DNA from: Styela clava
Taxonomy: Eukaryota; Chordata; Ascidiacea; Stolidobranchia; Styelidae
DNA: 64,000 nucleotides
Assembly (NCBI RefSeq): GCF_964204865.1
Contig: NC_135255.1
Location: forward strand, 21,481,135-21,545,134
Direction: 5' to 3'
The position numbers and the translations under genes are program-made. This document shows, piece after piece, positions 10,225 through 21,291 of this stretch (position 1 is its first letter; the number at the start of each line of letters is the position of its first letter). The notes below the pieces were generated by a model, which saw only the letters and a program-made list of their open reading frames with translations, did no database searches and was not told where the DNA came from.

Positions 10225-12100
10225 TCACAGCAGTGTATAATGCCAATCTTGGAAAGTATTGTCGAAAAAGTGGTGGTAGTGTTTTAATATTTGCTTCACA
10301 GTCCAACAAATCAGAAACGACATTTTGTTTTCGATCAAACCAATCCAGCGCCAGAATGCGTTGTTGAGATTTGATTTAGACAAATCGAATATGTCTGCTA
10401 ACGTATCAAAATGTTCGTTTAAGCGTAGTTTCATGAGCATTTTATAATGGCACGGATCTGGCAAACAGGGGCAGAGGAAATTGAACATAGCATCAAATGT
10501 TTCTACTGGTAAACCAGTATAGTAAATGAATTTTTTTGGCTATTTGCTCAAGTTCTTGTAACTGAAAATGTTAAAATTTTCTAGTTTTTCCACTGCCTCA
10601 TTTCTCTCCATTACAAGCTGCAAAAGTTCTGCCTCAAAGTTTTCTAAACAAAAGCTTCATCTTCCTCTTTTCTGATTCGTAAATTTTACTCCTCGAGGAG
10701 TAACTCCAATTGATTTTCTTTGGCGGTTGCATTTGACTCACTATGAGATGAAGCTGCAGTATCGACTGGTTCTGGATTTCTATTGAATAGTTCTATTTTA
10801 TGGCTTTTCGCTTTTTATGCGAACTGTAATGTATATTTATTTATTATTATTATTTATTGTATCCGTTTTTATTAGGCTTCCCGCTGCTTGTCAGCAGGGA
10901 ACCTATTGTATTCCTGTGTTTTATTATTATCATTTATTTATTATTATTATTATTTTTTTTTCAAATTGGTCCTACAAACTTGAAATTCACCTCAAATGTG
11001 CAGAAGTTCTCAGCTAGCAATAAAATGCAAATTTTATGCATGACTGGCCGCGCTTTCACGCTCCAGTGAGCAAAACGCGTCTTCAGTTTTTTTGCGATTT
11101 CTCAAAATTGATACATGGTATTGGGTTGAAATTCATAACAATGATTAATGGACATGTTCCGGATACAATATGTCAAGGATACGCATGAGTGACCTCGGCG
11201 GTACGCTCCAGTGAGCAATATAGGATTTTCATCTTCTTCTCGAGAACGACACTACATCACATGCAGATAATAAGTCCCCCATCATAAATTGCAGACTTAA
11301 TGCATGACTGATCACGGCTTCACGCTCCAGTGCACATAGCATAATTTTCAGTTTTTTTCGCATTTCTCAATTACTATTGAATATTAAGAACACAAACTTG
11401 GTATTTGAGGTCGGTTGATCCACCACAACTTATGTTAGCCTTTTGGGGTAGCACTCCCGGTCACGTGACTAAGTCATGCATTAGTGATTTTTTCATATTT
11501 CACGTTTGAACCCAGAAGAGTTACAGAGAAAAAGTTAACACTTTACTTCAGTGTTTATCTAGCTGCGACTCATTCTATTACATGGCTGCATTACGCGGGA
11601 AGCCTGTTAAAGCTAGTTTGAACTTGTTTTTGTGATGACAAATAAACGATTGATTGATATGCACACTCCTATCTTTTGCACTGCTGTGTCTGGAAAGTCT
11701 TTTTAAATTGGATTTACTTGAGGCGGCCGAATATACAAAAATTGATGGAATATAGTCTGGATGGCAGGGATCTCTAACTGGTTTGCCTAAAAAATAAACT
11801 TCTTGCAATTTTTTTAACATGACAACTCAGATACTTTCAGAAATTAAATATTTCAGTTTATTTCACCAATGAAGAAGTGCAGTGGTACAGTGCATAAGTG
11901 CGAGTCAGGAAAAAAAAACAATAAAGAGCATTCATTACAAGAGTTTAATTACATATCAAAAATAGAGCAATTCCAGAAATAAAAAAACTATTGGCAAACA
12001 TAAGTATACTTACCACTGATAAAGTGCTTACCGCAAATGTAAACATTTGGGCCCGTTGGATTCCACGCGTCAGATAGATAGTTTATTTTGAAAACTCCAT
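10225..12100 (-). pseudogene. Decayed THAP + HTH DDE-type transposase gene (ISL2EU-like)
   Basis: Read on the minus strand the pieces come in the order expected of a THAP-bearing DDE transposase. First is a THAP C-terminal exon at 12014-12070 (AWNPTGPNVYICGKHFISG) with donor gtaagt. Next is an exon from about 11790 (GKPVRDPCHPDYIPSIFVYS) that joins in frame across a TAG acceptor. Then comes a coiled-coil-like Glu-rich stretch near 10560-10720 (ELLQLVMERNEAVEKLE), and last YYTGLPVETFDAMFNFLC and MLMKLRLNEHFDTLADIF, followed by SKSNLNNAFWRWIG. The last block resembles the helix-turn-helix that precedes the DDE_Tnp_4 endonuclease. The DDE domain itself is not visible and there are frame breaks near 10640-10680. 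The ISL2EU label rests on domain order only. Confidence 0.6.
11035..11345. repeat. Three spaced copies of an ACGCTCCAGTG motif
   Basis: Related blocks at about 11035-11085, 11180-11230 and 11295-11345 each contain GCATGA-TG, a short GC-rich stretch and ACGCTCCAGTG. Spacing is roughly 120-145 bp. They lie in the intron or inserted sequence inside the THAP/HTH pseudogene and look like a decayed tandem repeat. Confidence 0.45.
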
Positions 12101-13560
12101 AACAGACATAAATTAAAGATGGAGAATTCTGGAGAGCAAGCAAAACCAATATAATCTCATGCAAAGATATTGTGGGGAGTAGAATGTAATAAATTGGCAA
12201 AGATAGTCATACTCATGAAGCCATGAAAGCTTTAAGAAGAACCAAGCCATGAAAAACTACACTGATTGCTAGATGGGGCATTGCGGAAAAGGTGATAAGT
12301 GGTTTAATATACAAACAAACGCAAAACCATGACGGCAAATTCAGTGTGCGGACACTCATAAAAACAATTATCAAAAAAAACACTAATCACATGTGAACAG
12401 GTCTGTAGCCTATAATTGATATATTGACGTGGCCAGCATTGTTAAAACAGTATACACACAGAGAGAACAAAACAAAAATATGCCATTAAATGAATGTTTA
12501 AAAACGTTGCGCATTGATATGGTCATAGTAAGTTACCCTGCAAACTCTTTACACATGTTATATAGTTGAATACTCGTTTACTATTCGTTCCATCGCTGTT
12601 ATTTCTGCCACACGCTGCACACCTTTGTCGCCGTTCACTTCCTATTCGGGAACCTGAAATATACTTATTGATATTCGCTTTGTTCCTGCATCAAAAGCGA
12701 TAAAATATATAGGTATCTTGCACCGGTACGTTAAGCAGTAGAAAAAAATAATGTAACAAACCTGTAGTCCCGGTTAGCGCGTATACCTGCAGTTTTCGTC
12801 GCCTGGTAACCGTTGGTCACGCATGAATGCGTCAGAATTACAGAATATGGCTCATTGAAATGTTGTCAGGGATTTTGTCTTTCCAGATATGGTAACCCTA
12901 TATTCGGCCCTCTCAGAAAAGTAAATGGCCCACTCCGAAAAGTAATTGTCCACTCCTGGTTTAGACTGACAATATAATCTAAAAACGCAGATACAGTAAT
13001 AATGTAATATATTTTTTATTTCAATGATTTTTCCAAGTACCGGTATACTGTTTTTGTCTCGTATCACTTAATATAACCTAAAATTAAGTCCTTGCTACAG
13101 TAGTGTTGTGTATTGTTCTGTGACCTTCGGGCCACTGGACCACATAGGCGAAATAAACTGCCAACGATCGTTGTTCGCGTTATAAATGATTCTCTTTATA
13201 TTCATTTCTCTCTCATGGGGTAAGTAGCGAAAAAACTTATGAGGTATGAATCTTGTTTTGGATAGTTTTTGCAAGCAGTATACGCCAGCTAGCAAGAGAT
13301 ATGATAACACATAGCAACAGCTATGTTTTTGTTTTTTTGAATATGGCAACATATTTTTAGTTGTTTGGTTCAGAGCCCAGTCCAAGTAGGCGAAACTTTA
13401 AAACTATATCAACTTTAAAACTATATCAAACGTACTAAAATCTTCTTGAAAACTGGCATCGTATTTGAACCGTAAGTTTGATCAGAATTAATAAAAAATA
13501 TACTTTAATAGCCAACTCATTTTCATTCACTGTGGATATTGGATAAGTGGACAAAAATAT
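12101..13560. other. Unassigned AT-rich DNA
   Basis: No supported gene. The expected first THAP exon of the upstream pseudogene (minus strand) should lie here but I cannot recognise it. Around 13390-13425 a 17-bp unit (ACTTTAAAACTATATCA) is directly duplicated. Confidence 0.4.
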
Positions 13561-13578
13561 GCACTTCCCAAATAATAG

Positions 13579-13752
13579 TTTTGGTACTGTGGAGAAAGAC
13601 TTTTTGAGCGCTCTGATCTTCCTCCATCAAAGGCAGAACTGGCTCTGATTCTCTCCATGGTTCTATTTGTTCTCGGTGTCGACAATTCTATTCCTCTGTT
13701 CTCTGATAAATGCTTTGAATTTGGTAAAGTTGCCTCTTGGCTAGGGATGTAA
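13579..13752 (+). other. Short open frame truncated by hAT-1
   Basis: A 57-codon frame reads through YCGERLFERSDLPPSKAELA and LGVDNSIPLFSDKCFEFGK to the exact border of hAT-1 at 13742; the transposon supplies the stop. The composition looks protein-like but I recognise no family and can find no continuation on the far side. It may be exon debris or chance. Confidence 0.22.
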
Positions 13753-15968
13753 GTTTCGAATATTTTTTTTTCGAATCGAATATTTCCGAATCGATTCTGA
13801 TTAATACAACATCACTTTTTCTTCGACTTTATTCAACACACACAAGGTTATTTTTCAGTAAACACGCATATTATGCAAAAAATATTCTAATGTTTAATTG
13901 AGGTGAACCAGCAATCATTCACTGCTGCATCAAACTTCGGTTGCAGTGCAAGAAGTTCAACTCATTTACGTGTGTGCCACTGAGTCTGGTTCTCGATCTG
14001 GAAACTGTCAGACCAGCAGAAGAGCAGGCTCTCTTTGCTGGTGCTGATGTACACAGTATAGCCAAGTACCGAATGGCCCTTTTGTGTAGGGATGGAGAAT
14101 CAGTTTTTCGGGCATGCCACCACAATAATGGGTCTAGCTGCTCTGTATTTGTGTGAAATTTCCTCTGACACTTTAGATGCATTTCCCTCCGATTCAGAGG
14201 AGCTTGACTGTTCAATGCCTATCGAAAAGAGTCCTTGGAGAGGGTTTTGTTCCTTGTCTGGAGCAGTAAGCACAGAAGGTTCAACATGTATTTCATCTTG
14301 TATTTCTGGCATTGAGGCTTCAGTGGCTTCCATTTCTAGAGAAACTCTGACCTTAAAACACAAAAAAAAAATATTAGATGGGTTTGTACAAGTCTATAAA
14401 TGATATGAAAGGGATAATGTTAGTTGAACCACTTATAAAACTCACATAATGAACAACAGAATCCTCCCAACACATGTAAAAGAAAAAATCACAGATGTAA
14501 ATTAGGAACATCACAGCCTATGCGTTTGAAAGAGTAGTTTTAACCTGACTTCACAAATGTAAGTAATACGGTGGTATAATAGATTGTAAGTGAATATTAC
14601 CTGGACCCTGATAGAACGATCAAAAAATTTCCCTTTATGACGGGGATGGAGCCACGTTGCTTTTTGGAACAAGTTGATCTCTTCTTGACTGGGTGTTTCC
14701 AGTATGGAACGAAATCGAAGTTTAAGAGAATTTATGAGAGTGTTGCAAAATTCATTTGTAATAGCTGATAGTGTCCCACCCTCATTTCTCTTTTCCTCAC
14801 AATGGCCCAACAGCCCTTTTGCGAGAGGAATCAAAGAAGAAACTGTTTCATAGTCACCTTCAAGGTGGTCAGAGGCAGCCTGTCAAAATATACAACAATT
14901 TTTTTTATTTCATACATGTATGTGCTAACAAATATCAAGAGATATGCAAAGTAATTTACACTACCTTAAAGGGTTCCAAAATCTCTGCTAGCACTGTAAG
15001 CATATTCCATGTTGTTTCACCTAATTCCAGGTGACTTGCTGCTGTTCTAGGAGTGATTGTTGGGTAACATAATACAGATCGAATAGTCCATTGATAACAG
15101 ATCAGATTTTTGATCATAACATAGGTGGAATTCCATCTTGTAGATACGTCGATTGGCATTTCTATTGATGGAGATGCGCCATCCTGAGCATGCCGATGTC
15201 TCAAAGTTGTCATAGCTTTTGTTGATCGGCGAAAGTACTGCACCATATGACGAGCTCCAGCTGCACAAATGAAGAAATTATTGCACTTAACAATACAAAG
15301 ACTAACAATGAAATAATAACCTATGCAGTTAAAAAGATATGCACTTTTTCTTTCATAAATTGGGTTTTTACAAAGACAAGTAATTTTAGATATTGAACCT
15401 TTTCAATAGAAATTAAAATCACCTAATGCATGAGATATTTCTTCAATTTTTAAGCCATCTTTGATGCAAAGCTGAATCGTATGCGCAGCGCATCTAATAT
15501 GGTACCAACCATATTCTTCATAAAGTGAACGACAAGCTGACACCACATTCGCTCCATTATCTGTTGTCACTGAGAACACCTTTGTCGGGCTAATATTAAA
15601 CTCACTCAATAATTTTAAAATTTCTGATTTTATATTTTCTGCCGTTTGAGCCTCATCCGTATGTTCTGTTGTCAATACATATTTGAGTAATCGACCATCG
15701 CTTGGATCTACGAAATGGGCAGTGACAGTTATATATGCTTGCATTCTTGCACTTGTCCACATATCTGTTGTAAGTGAAACAGATTTTTCTTTTATGGCCC
15801 CTATTATTTTAATAAGCCTTTTTTTACATTCTTTATACCTCCTTTCAATATGTTTGGTTACAGTGTTACGCCCTGGTAATATATAGACTGGCTGTAAGTG
15901 ATGTATCAAGGTGCAAAAATGCTTTCCCTCAACAAGGCTTATTGGCCGGAGGTCTCCAACAATAACTT
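13742..15968 (-). mobile_element. hAT-1, truncated hAT transposon
   Basis: The 3' terminus (left edge) begins TAGGGATGTAAG and is followed by TTCGAATCGAATATT-type subterminal sequence. The same pattern is at the ends of hAT-2. The flanking 8-mer is ctcttggc, but no matching right-hand duplication was found. The coding part breaks at about 15968, exactly where a LINE-tail-like repeat starts, so the 5' end with the BED exon is missing or displaced. Confidence 0.7.
13919..15968 (-). pseudogene. hAT-1 transposase pseudogene
   Basis: Exons on the minus strand parallel those of hAT-2. One at about 15421-15968 has EVIVGDLRPISLVEGKHF, TTDMWTS and VTDNGANVVSAC, then CAAHTIQLC. One at about 14965-15261 has IDVSTRWNST. 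One at about 14590-14880 has TWLHPRHKGKFFD. The C-terminal exon is about 13919-14355. That exon needs a frame change near 14130, between EEISHKYR and the WWHARKTDSPS block. The dimerisation block reads CTSAPAKRACSSAGLTVS, whereas hAT-2 has ATSAASERAFSSAGLTVS. The Glu that completes the hAT catalytic triad is therefore Lys here, and the protein would be inactive even without the frame change. Confidence 0.8.
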
Positions 15969-16108
15969 CAGTAATCAGTAATTTAATTTTTTCAACATAC
16001 TGAAAACACACTGGATAATACAAGAAATTACAAGAAATATGATAAATGAGTTTCAGGGCGAGGGAAGCCGCGAAAAACCAATATAGGTTATCGAGCAGCG
16101 GCACCCAT
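15969..16108 (-). repeat. LINE-tail-like dispersed repeat, copy 2, left part
   Basis: Homologous to 8820-8970. It begins CAGTAATCAGTAATTTA on the plus strand, at the point where hAT-1 coding similarity stops, and runs to CGAGCAGCGGCACCCAT at the border of BEL-A. It continues at 24101 on the other side of BEL-A. The minus-strand end consists of ATTACTG units, as in copy 1. Confidence 0.6.
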
Positions 16109-16709
16109 TGTCGGCGATAGAAGTTTCTTTTCAGTTGATTATATTTTGAACGCTGTTCTTCCTTGTGTTCCGACCGGCTAATTTTTATCGATAATTGCTT
16201 TTCTGTTTTGACGCGAATTTCGCGGGCTTTACTGCACCTGACGTGTCACGCGTGGCTCTTGCATCTCGACTTTACGCGTCGTAGGACGTTCTTGTTTAAT
16301 CTTGTTATGGTGTCAGTGGTGTGGTTTCGCATCATCCGCTTTACTGACTTAGCGTGTGGGTGGCATTTGGTCTCGTTAGGTAGAACTATGACCATCGTCG
16401 TCATTTATTGCTTTAATTGTTCATGTATTTTTTTATATTTCATTCTGCTTTCATTTCATAACTGCTTTCTAAATTTAGTTGCTATTATATTCTAATAACG
16501 TGATCGTTCACGTTACCTGTCAGTTTCTTGTCGATTTAGGCCTTTGGAGCGTTATCATATGTAAGTTTATTTTCTATTAACTTTCTGGTTATGTATTTTC
16601 GTTCCGCCCTCATCTTGTGATTGTTTATTGATTATTTCACTTTATTTACAGTCAACCGTTTTACAATAAACGCGTATGACATGGAACATCTGTGTGCCTA
16701 AATCTGACA
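16109..16709 (+). repeat. BEL-A 5' LTR (601 bp)
   Basis: Starts TGTCGGCGATAG, ends AAATCTGACA. It differs from the 3' LTR by a handful of substitutions, by small indels, and by lacking a 30-bp segment that the 3' LTR carries after AGGTAGAACT. Confidence 0.93.
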
Positions 16710-17550
16710 AAGTTGAATATCGCGCATTTGTTGAAGAAGTCGCCAAATACTGGAGAATCTGAAGCAACAGTGGCTTCATCGTCGACGAGTATGGAAGAAA
16801 GTAAATCCGTAACCGATAATATAATTGAGAGCTTGCCATCCTTAACCACACTCAGACAAAAGCGTGTCAACATAGAGACAGACCGAGCTTAAATCATTGT
16901 TGACCAATAGTCGGAATTTGATAAACGAAAAGGCTCGAAGATCGCAACTGGCATGCCCTAAAGCAGAGTTATATTTTAAACTGGCCGCTTATAATCAAAT
17001 TATATCGAACATATTACCTCAAATTTGCAATGCAGAGTCAAAAGCTGCTTTCGAAGAAGGCGTTCGGAGCGTGATATCTGAAGTTGAAGGTATGATCGAT
17101 GAAATTGATAGTTACATCGACCGCGAACCTGGAACATCGTGCGTGGCACCTGACGAAAAGAACTCTAATGTTTCAAGCGGAAGTCTGAAAGATAACAATC
17201 AGCCAGCTCTGGCCCGACAGCCGAATGGTGAAATGGGGGCGGCGATTGACCAACTTCAAGAGTCCAGCTTGGCGGAGAACGTAACCCACGAACCACAAAG
17301 ACGAGAACACGATGATCGTCGAGAGACACCATCTCTCCCAAAGAGTAGCTTTATGAACACCAGGTTCAATGACTCTGACGAACGCGATATGTTAGAATTA
17401 ACTCGAAGAAAAAGTGCCCGCTTTGAACCGGAGACTTTTACTACGACAGATACACGTCGTGAATATACGATTTCTTACACTTCAAGACATTATCAAAATC
17501 CTTCACCAGCAAACCAGATGCCATTGCCAGACCAGTCGGTAGATCGATAA
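16710..17550 (+). pseudogene. BEL-A gag N-terminal region
   Basis: Two frames overlap the LTR edge and continue: one ends with the stop at 16890-16892, and the next, from 16897, reads LLTNSRNLINEKARRSQLA and then a helical stretch (AAYNQIISNILPQICNAESK) and a polar, low-complexity linker. The break near 16888 looks like a one-base frame change, since RQKRVNIET and LLTNSRNLINEKAR should be contiguous. This is the N-terminal gag region of BEL elements; it is not conserved enough for a finer call. Confidence 0.65.
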
Positions 17551-17584
17551 TCTCCAACCAAATCAAGCAGGATCTAGAACGGTA

Positions 17585-18595
17585 AATGATAAAATTTCTC
17601 TAGCTGAGCAAACGTGTTTATCTTTGAGTTTAAATTCTAAAATGTGGGCTGAGCATCATTTGCCGCCGGTCCAAATAAGTCCGTTTGATGGTAGCGCTAT
17701 AAATTGGCCTAATTTCATTGAATTGTTTTATGAAAATGTGCATTCACGGTTGGACGACGATGGTCAACGCATGGTGAGATTGTCCTCATATTTGTCGGGT
17801 TCGGCGAAGCGTCGCGTTGAGGGATTAGGTACCGCCGGCAGTCATTACATACTGGTTTTGAAAGAATTGAAACGCCGCTACGGACAGTCTGTATTTATTG
17901 CACGGGCCGTGCTTGACCGTGTTGTGAACGGTAAGCGTATTTCGCCTCTCTCGGCCGATAGATTACTTAATTTTCACTCAGACGTGCGTGACTGCATGGT
18001 GAATCTAAAAAAGATGTGTTTTTTGGCTGACATCAGTAGTGTCGAGAATGTAAGGAGAGTTTCAAACAGGATTCCTCAAGAACTGAATTCGAGTTGGAAT
18101 AAATTTGTTGTGGGTTTTATTCACGAAAACTCTAATCCGACATTAATAGACTTTGAGCAATGGTTGTGGGAAAGAACTGAGGAAATCGCCAATCCTTTTT
18201 CTCCTGATGTTACTTGCAATGTCACCAATAGAGTTGACAATGAGAGGCCCAAAACCGGTCGTCGCCAGTAAATTACGTCACCATTTTCAACGTTAACAAA
18301 TTCGGAATCCGTTAATGCCTCATGCAGTGACGCACTACGTTGTCAATTCTGCAATGCTGGCCATTCTTTAAGAAGTTGTGATGTGTTTTACGGTGCAACC
18401 GATGACGTAAAACGTAATTTTGTTGTAGAGTACAGACTTTGCTTTAAATGTCTTGAACCGGGCCATCGTGCATTTATGTGTAGATGTGATGTCAAGTGTA
18501 GTATATGCAGTGGGAAACATCATAAATGTATTCATGGAATTCGCATGTTTGAAAGCGTCCCAAGACCAACAAACCGATAGGGCGTAAACAATGCA
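17585..18595 (+). pseudogene. BEL-A gag core (DUF1759-like) and zinc knuckles
   Basis: The frame runs through LPPVQISPFDGSAINWPNFI, YLSGSAKRRVEGL and LKELKRRYGQ, the DUF1759-type gag core of BEL/Pao. An in-frame TAA (18269-18271) interrupts it. The same frame then continues with CQFCNAGHSLRSC and CFKCLEPGHRAFMC, two CCHC zinc knuckles that would bind the element RNA, and stops again at TAG 18578-18580. Frame continuity past both stops shows they are point changes, not gene borders. A separate frame change lies between this part and the N-terminal region (17550-17590). Confidence 0.85.
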
Positions 18596-18961
18596 ATGTC
18601 GGTAACTACGAGGGTTCAATTTCAGTTGCTACCTGTATTGGTTAGAGAAGCTAATGGACGCTCCGAATATACCGTTGCTTTGCTCGATTCGGCAAGTCAG
18701 GTTTCTCTCATTCATCCTAAACTTAAAACTAAATTGGATTTGCGTGGATGTCGTAAAAAGCTTATGTTAACCACCCTGGCGGGAACTGGGATTTCATATG
18801 ATTCAGAAGCGGTTGGATGTTTTGTACGTGAAAAATTAAATCCCGATGGCAAAGAACTAGCTTTAAAATCAGTTTTCGTATGTGACAATAGAATTCCCCA
18901 CCCTGAAAGACGTCAAACGGGTCTATTGCTATTAGAACGCCACTTGGGTGGACTTTGCTAG
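18596..18961 (+). pseudogene. BEL-A protease region (DUF1758-like)
   Basis: Follows the zinc knuckles in the same frame. VALLDSASQVSLIHPKLKTK contains the aspartic-protease DSAS (D-S/T-G/A) active-site motif, as in the retropepsin-like domain of BEL elements. The frame ends at 18961 where one base appears to be missing: relatives read LGWTLLGA, here LGG then a frame change to LLGANKRAGE. Confidence 0.8.
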
Positions 18962-19980
18962 GTGCAAACAAACGCGCTGGTGAAGTCGACCTAATTCAGG
19001 CCAACTGTCATTTATTACACGACGATTACAATATCTTGCAAGAACAAGTTAAGCAGTTTTGGAGTACGGACGCGATAGGAATGGTTTACAACATGAAGCG
19101 AGCCGAATCAGTGGAAGATCGCGTGGCTGCGGATATGATTAGAGCTAAAACGTCCATTGTTGATGGGCATCATCAAGTTGGCTTTTTGTGGCGTCACGAT
19201 GCTTCCATTATGCCGGAGAACAGTCTTATTGCCCGCACTAGATTTAAAAATCTGAAATATCGACTTTTGAAAAATGACTGCCTGAGAGACATGTACTGCA
19301 CGTCCATGAGGAAAAATATCGAACGTGGCTGGGTGCGAAAACTGACCGATAAAGAACGGGATACTTTGGGTCCTCGAACTTGGTATCTGCCCCATCATGG
19401 AGTTCAGAATCCGAATAAACCCGGCAAGATAAGAATAGTTTTTGACGCCGCTGCTACATATTGTGGAATTAGTTTAAATAGTCAGATATATTCGGGACAT
19501 GATCTTATTAATAATTTAATTGGTGTTTTACTGCGATTCAGAGAAAGACCTGTTGCATTGAACGCTGATATTGAAGCCATGTATCATATGGTGCGTCTAC
19601 CGCAGTCAGACACCGATTCAGTTAGATTTTTCTGGCTAGAAGATCTAACATCAACATCCCCACCTGATGTATATCAGTTTTTAGTAAGGATTTTTGGTGC
19701 GGTCGACTCGCCATATGTTGCAAATTACTGCCTTAAACAAACCGCGCTTGACAATACCAGCCAATTTTCAACGGAAGCAGTAGAAACTGTTCTCAGGGAT
19801 CTTTACGTAGATGATCTGCTTTCATCAAAATGGAATGATGACTCCACTTTTTCCGTCGCACAAGAAATTTCTAATATGTTAGCAAGTAGGGGTTTTCGAT
19901 TGACAAAATGGCTTTCAAATTTCAAAACATTATTGTCGAAATTTAACACAGAGGAGAGGATCGTCTTAATCCTGATGTTG
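18955..19980 (+). pseudogene. BEL-A reverse transcriptase, N-terminal part
   Basis: Contains NPNKPGKIRIVFDAAATY, ALNADIEAMYHMVRLPQSD and LRDLYVDDLLSSKW. These are RT motifs with the YVDD catalytic box. The frame shifts by one position near 19955 (TEERIV should continue as EDRLNPDVDLD-type sequence). The coding sequence is then cut by a hAT MITE at 19989 and resumes at 21011. No intact enzyme can be made from this copy. Confidence 0.9.
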
Positions 19981-19988
19981 ATCTAGAT

Positions 19989-21010
19989 CAGGGGCGGCCA
20001 ACCTATGGCGCATGCGCCAAACGTGGCGCATTGCATGATTGGAGGTGGCGCATTGCATCTTTAACAGGAAAATAAATGAAGTTCAAATATTGATACTAAA
20101 GGCCTGTTGTCACAATATTACGCCTAACTTTACTTCTTAATCGTACCTTTTTCTCTTCGTTGTTAAAAACAGATTTATTGCGTAATGCTCATAAGACAGA
20201 ATGCGTTTTTCTCCTACTTTCAGGAAGGCTGTAGTTTTTATTTGAAGCATGGCGTTACAATGATTCCCTGTTTTGTAATCAATCGTAATCTGTTTATCGT
20301 AAATTGCTCGAATTTTTGCGTGGATACGAGAATTTTCGTTGAGTTAACTATATATATGAGGCTGTCATTGAAATTTATTCATTCCGTGTTTAATTCAGTG
20401 ATTCGGTAATTCTCTAAATGAGTGGTTTTCTGTAAACTTAATTGGTAAAGTTTCTTCTTGTGTGTGTAAAGGCGTGTATTAAAGGTTGATTTTTGTTTGT
20501 AAACATTTGCGGTTGTGTACTTTTCAAGACTTAAGCTTTGCTTTTATATATTTTGTTACCCAACACAGTGCGAAAGAAAATGAACAAAAGAAAGGCGGAA
20601 ACTGATAGTAAGCGTGAATTTAATGAACAATGGGAAAATGAGTTGTTATTTATTGCAGGTCCGTCAGGAAAACCGTTGTGCATTGTTTGTGAAAAAAACT
20701 CTTTCAAAAATAGAACTCCAAGAATAAAAAAACTGGCGAAAGTAAAACAGCAGCAAAAGTCTCACAAAGGCGGTACTTAAATAAAATTGATCAGTTTTAT
20801 TTATTATACTTCCTTGCTTAATTTCTATTCATGTGAAGTTGTAAATTGTAAAAACTACATATACGTGTGTATATATGTGTGTGTATTATAAATTTATATA
20901 ATTTCAACAAGAAGCGGGCATTAGGAGTGGGAATACAAGATATTTACGGCGCATCTGAAACATTATGTTTAAAACGTGGCGCATGGTATGTGAAAGGTTG
21001 GCCACCCCTG
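19989..21010. mobile_element. hAT MITE inside BEL-A RT
   Basis: Ends CAGGGGCGGCCAACC and GGTTGGCCACCCCTG are inverted near-copies. They carry subterminal GTGGCGCAT motifs on both sides and are flanked by an exact 8-bp repeat atctagat (19981-19988, 21011-21018). Excising it brings DVDLD and FDCLPVSKALGLHW of the RT together. It is 1022 bp long and contains a short piece of a transposase gene. Confidence 0.92.
20580..20780 (+). pseudogene. Captured N-terminal piece of a hAT/BED transposase
   Basis: The ATG at 20580 opens a 66-codon frame, MNKRKAETDSKREFNEQWEN, followed by GKPLCIVCEKN. This resembles the N-terminus of ZBED5/SCAND3-type hAT transposases (FNEQWExxYFFxxxxGKPxCLxC). The zinc finger is cut before its second half. 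It shows that the MITE is an internal deletion derivative of a hAT element carrying such a gene. Confidence 0.55.
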
Positions 21011-21291
21011 ATCTAGATTTTGATTGTTTGCCCGTTTCTAAGGCGTTGGGACTTCACTGGACCCTTAACGACGATGATTTCTTCTTTATTTACAATTCGT
21101 TGGCAAAACCTGTTACAAAAAGAGAGGCGCTAAGCGCGACGGCATCGGTTTTTGATCATCTCGGAATTTTAGCCCCTATTATTTTAACTGAAAAACTACT
21201 TATACGGGAGTTCTGGAGAGATGACTTGAAATGGGACGAAAATTTTGATGACCGTAGGAAGAATACTTGGGCGACTGGACCGAATCGTTAA
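21011..21291 (+). pseudogene. BEL-A RT, C-terminal part
   Basis: RT thumb/connection region: FDCLPVSKALGLHWTLNDDD, TKREALSATASVFDHLGILA, FWRDDLKWDE. This is the standard BEL sequence following the YVDD motif (LG-W, KR-L-S--A--FDPLG). A frame change near 21270 (TWATGPNR versus GDWTESLKQL) leads into the next frame. Confidence 0.85.

Noticed and set aside
13941-14403. Plus-strand open frames over the hAT-1 C-terminal exon
   Set aside because: Antisense shadows of the hAT coding sequence, which is the strand with recognisable motifs.
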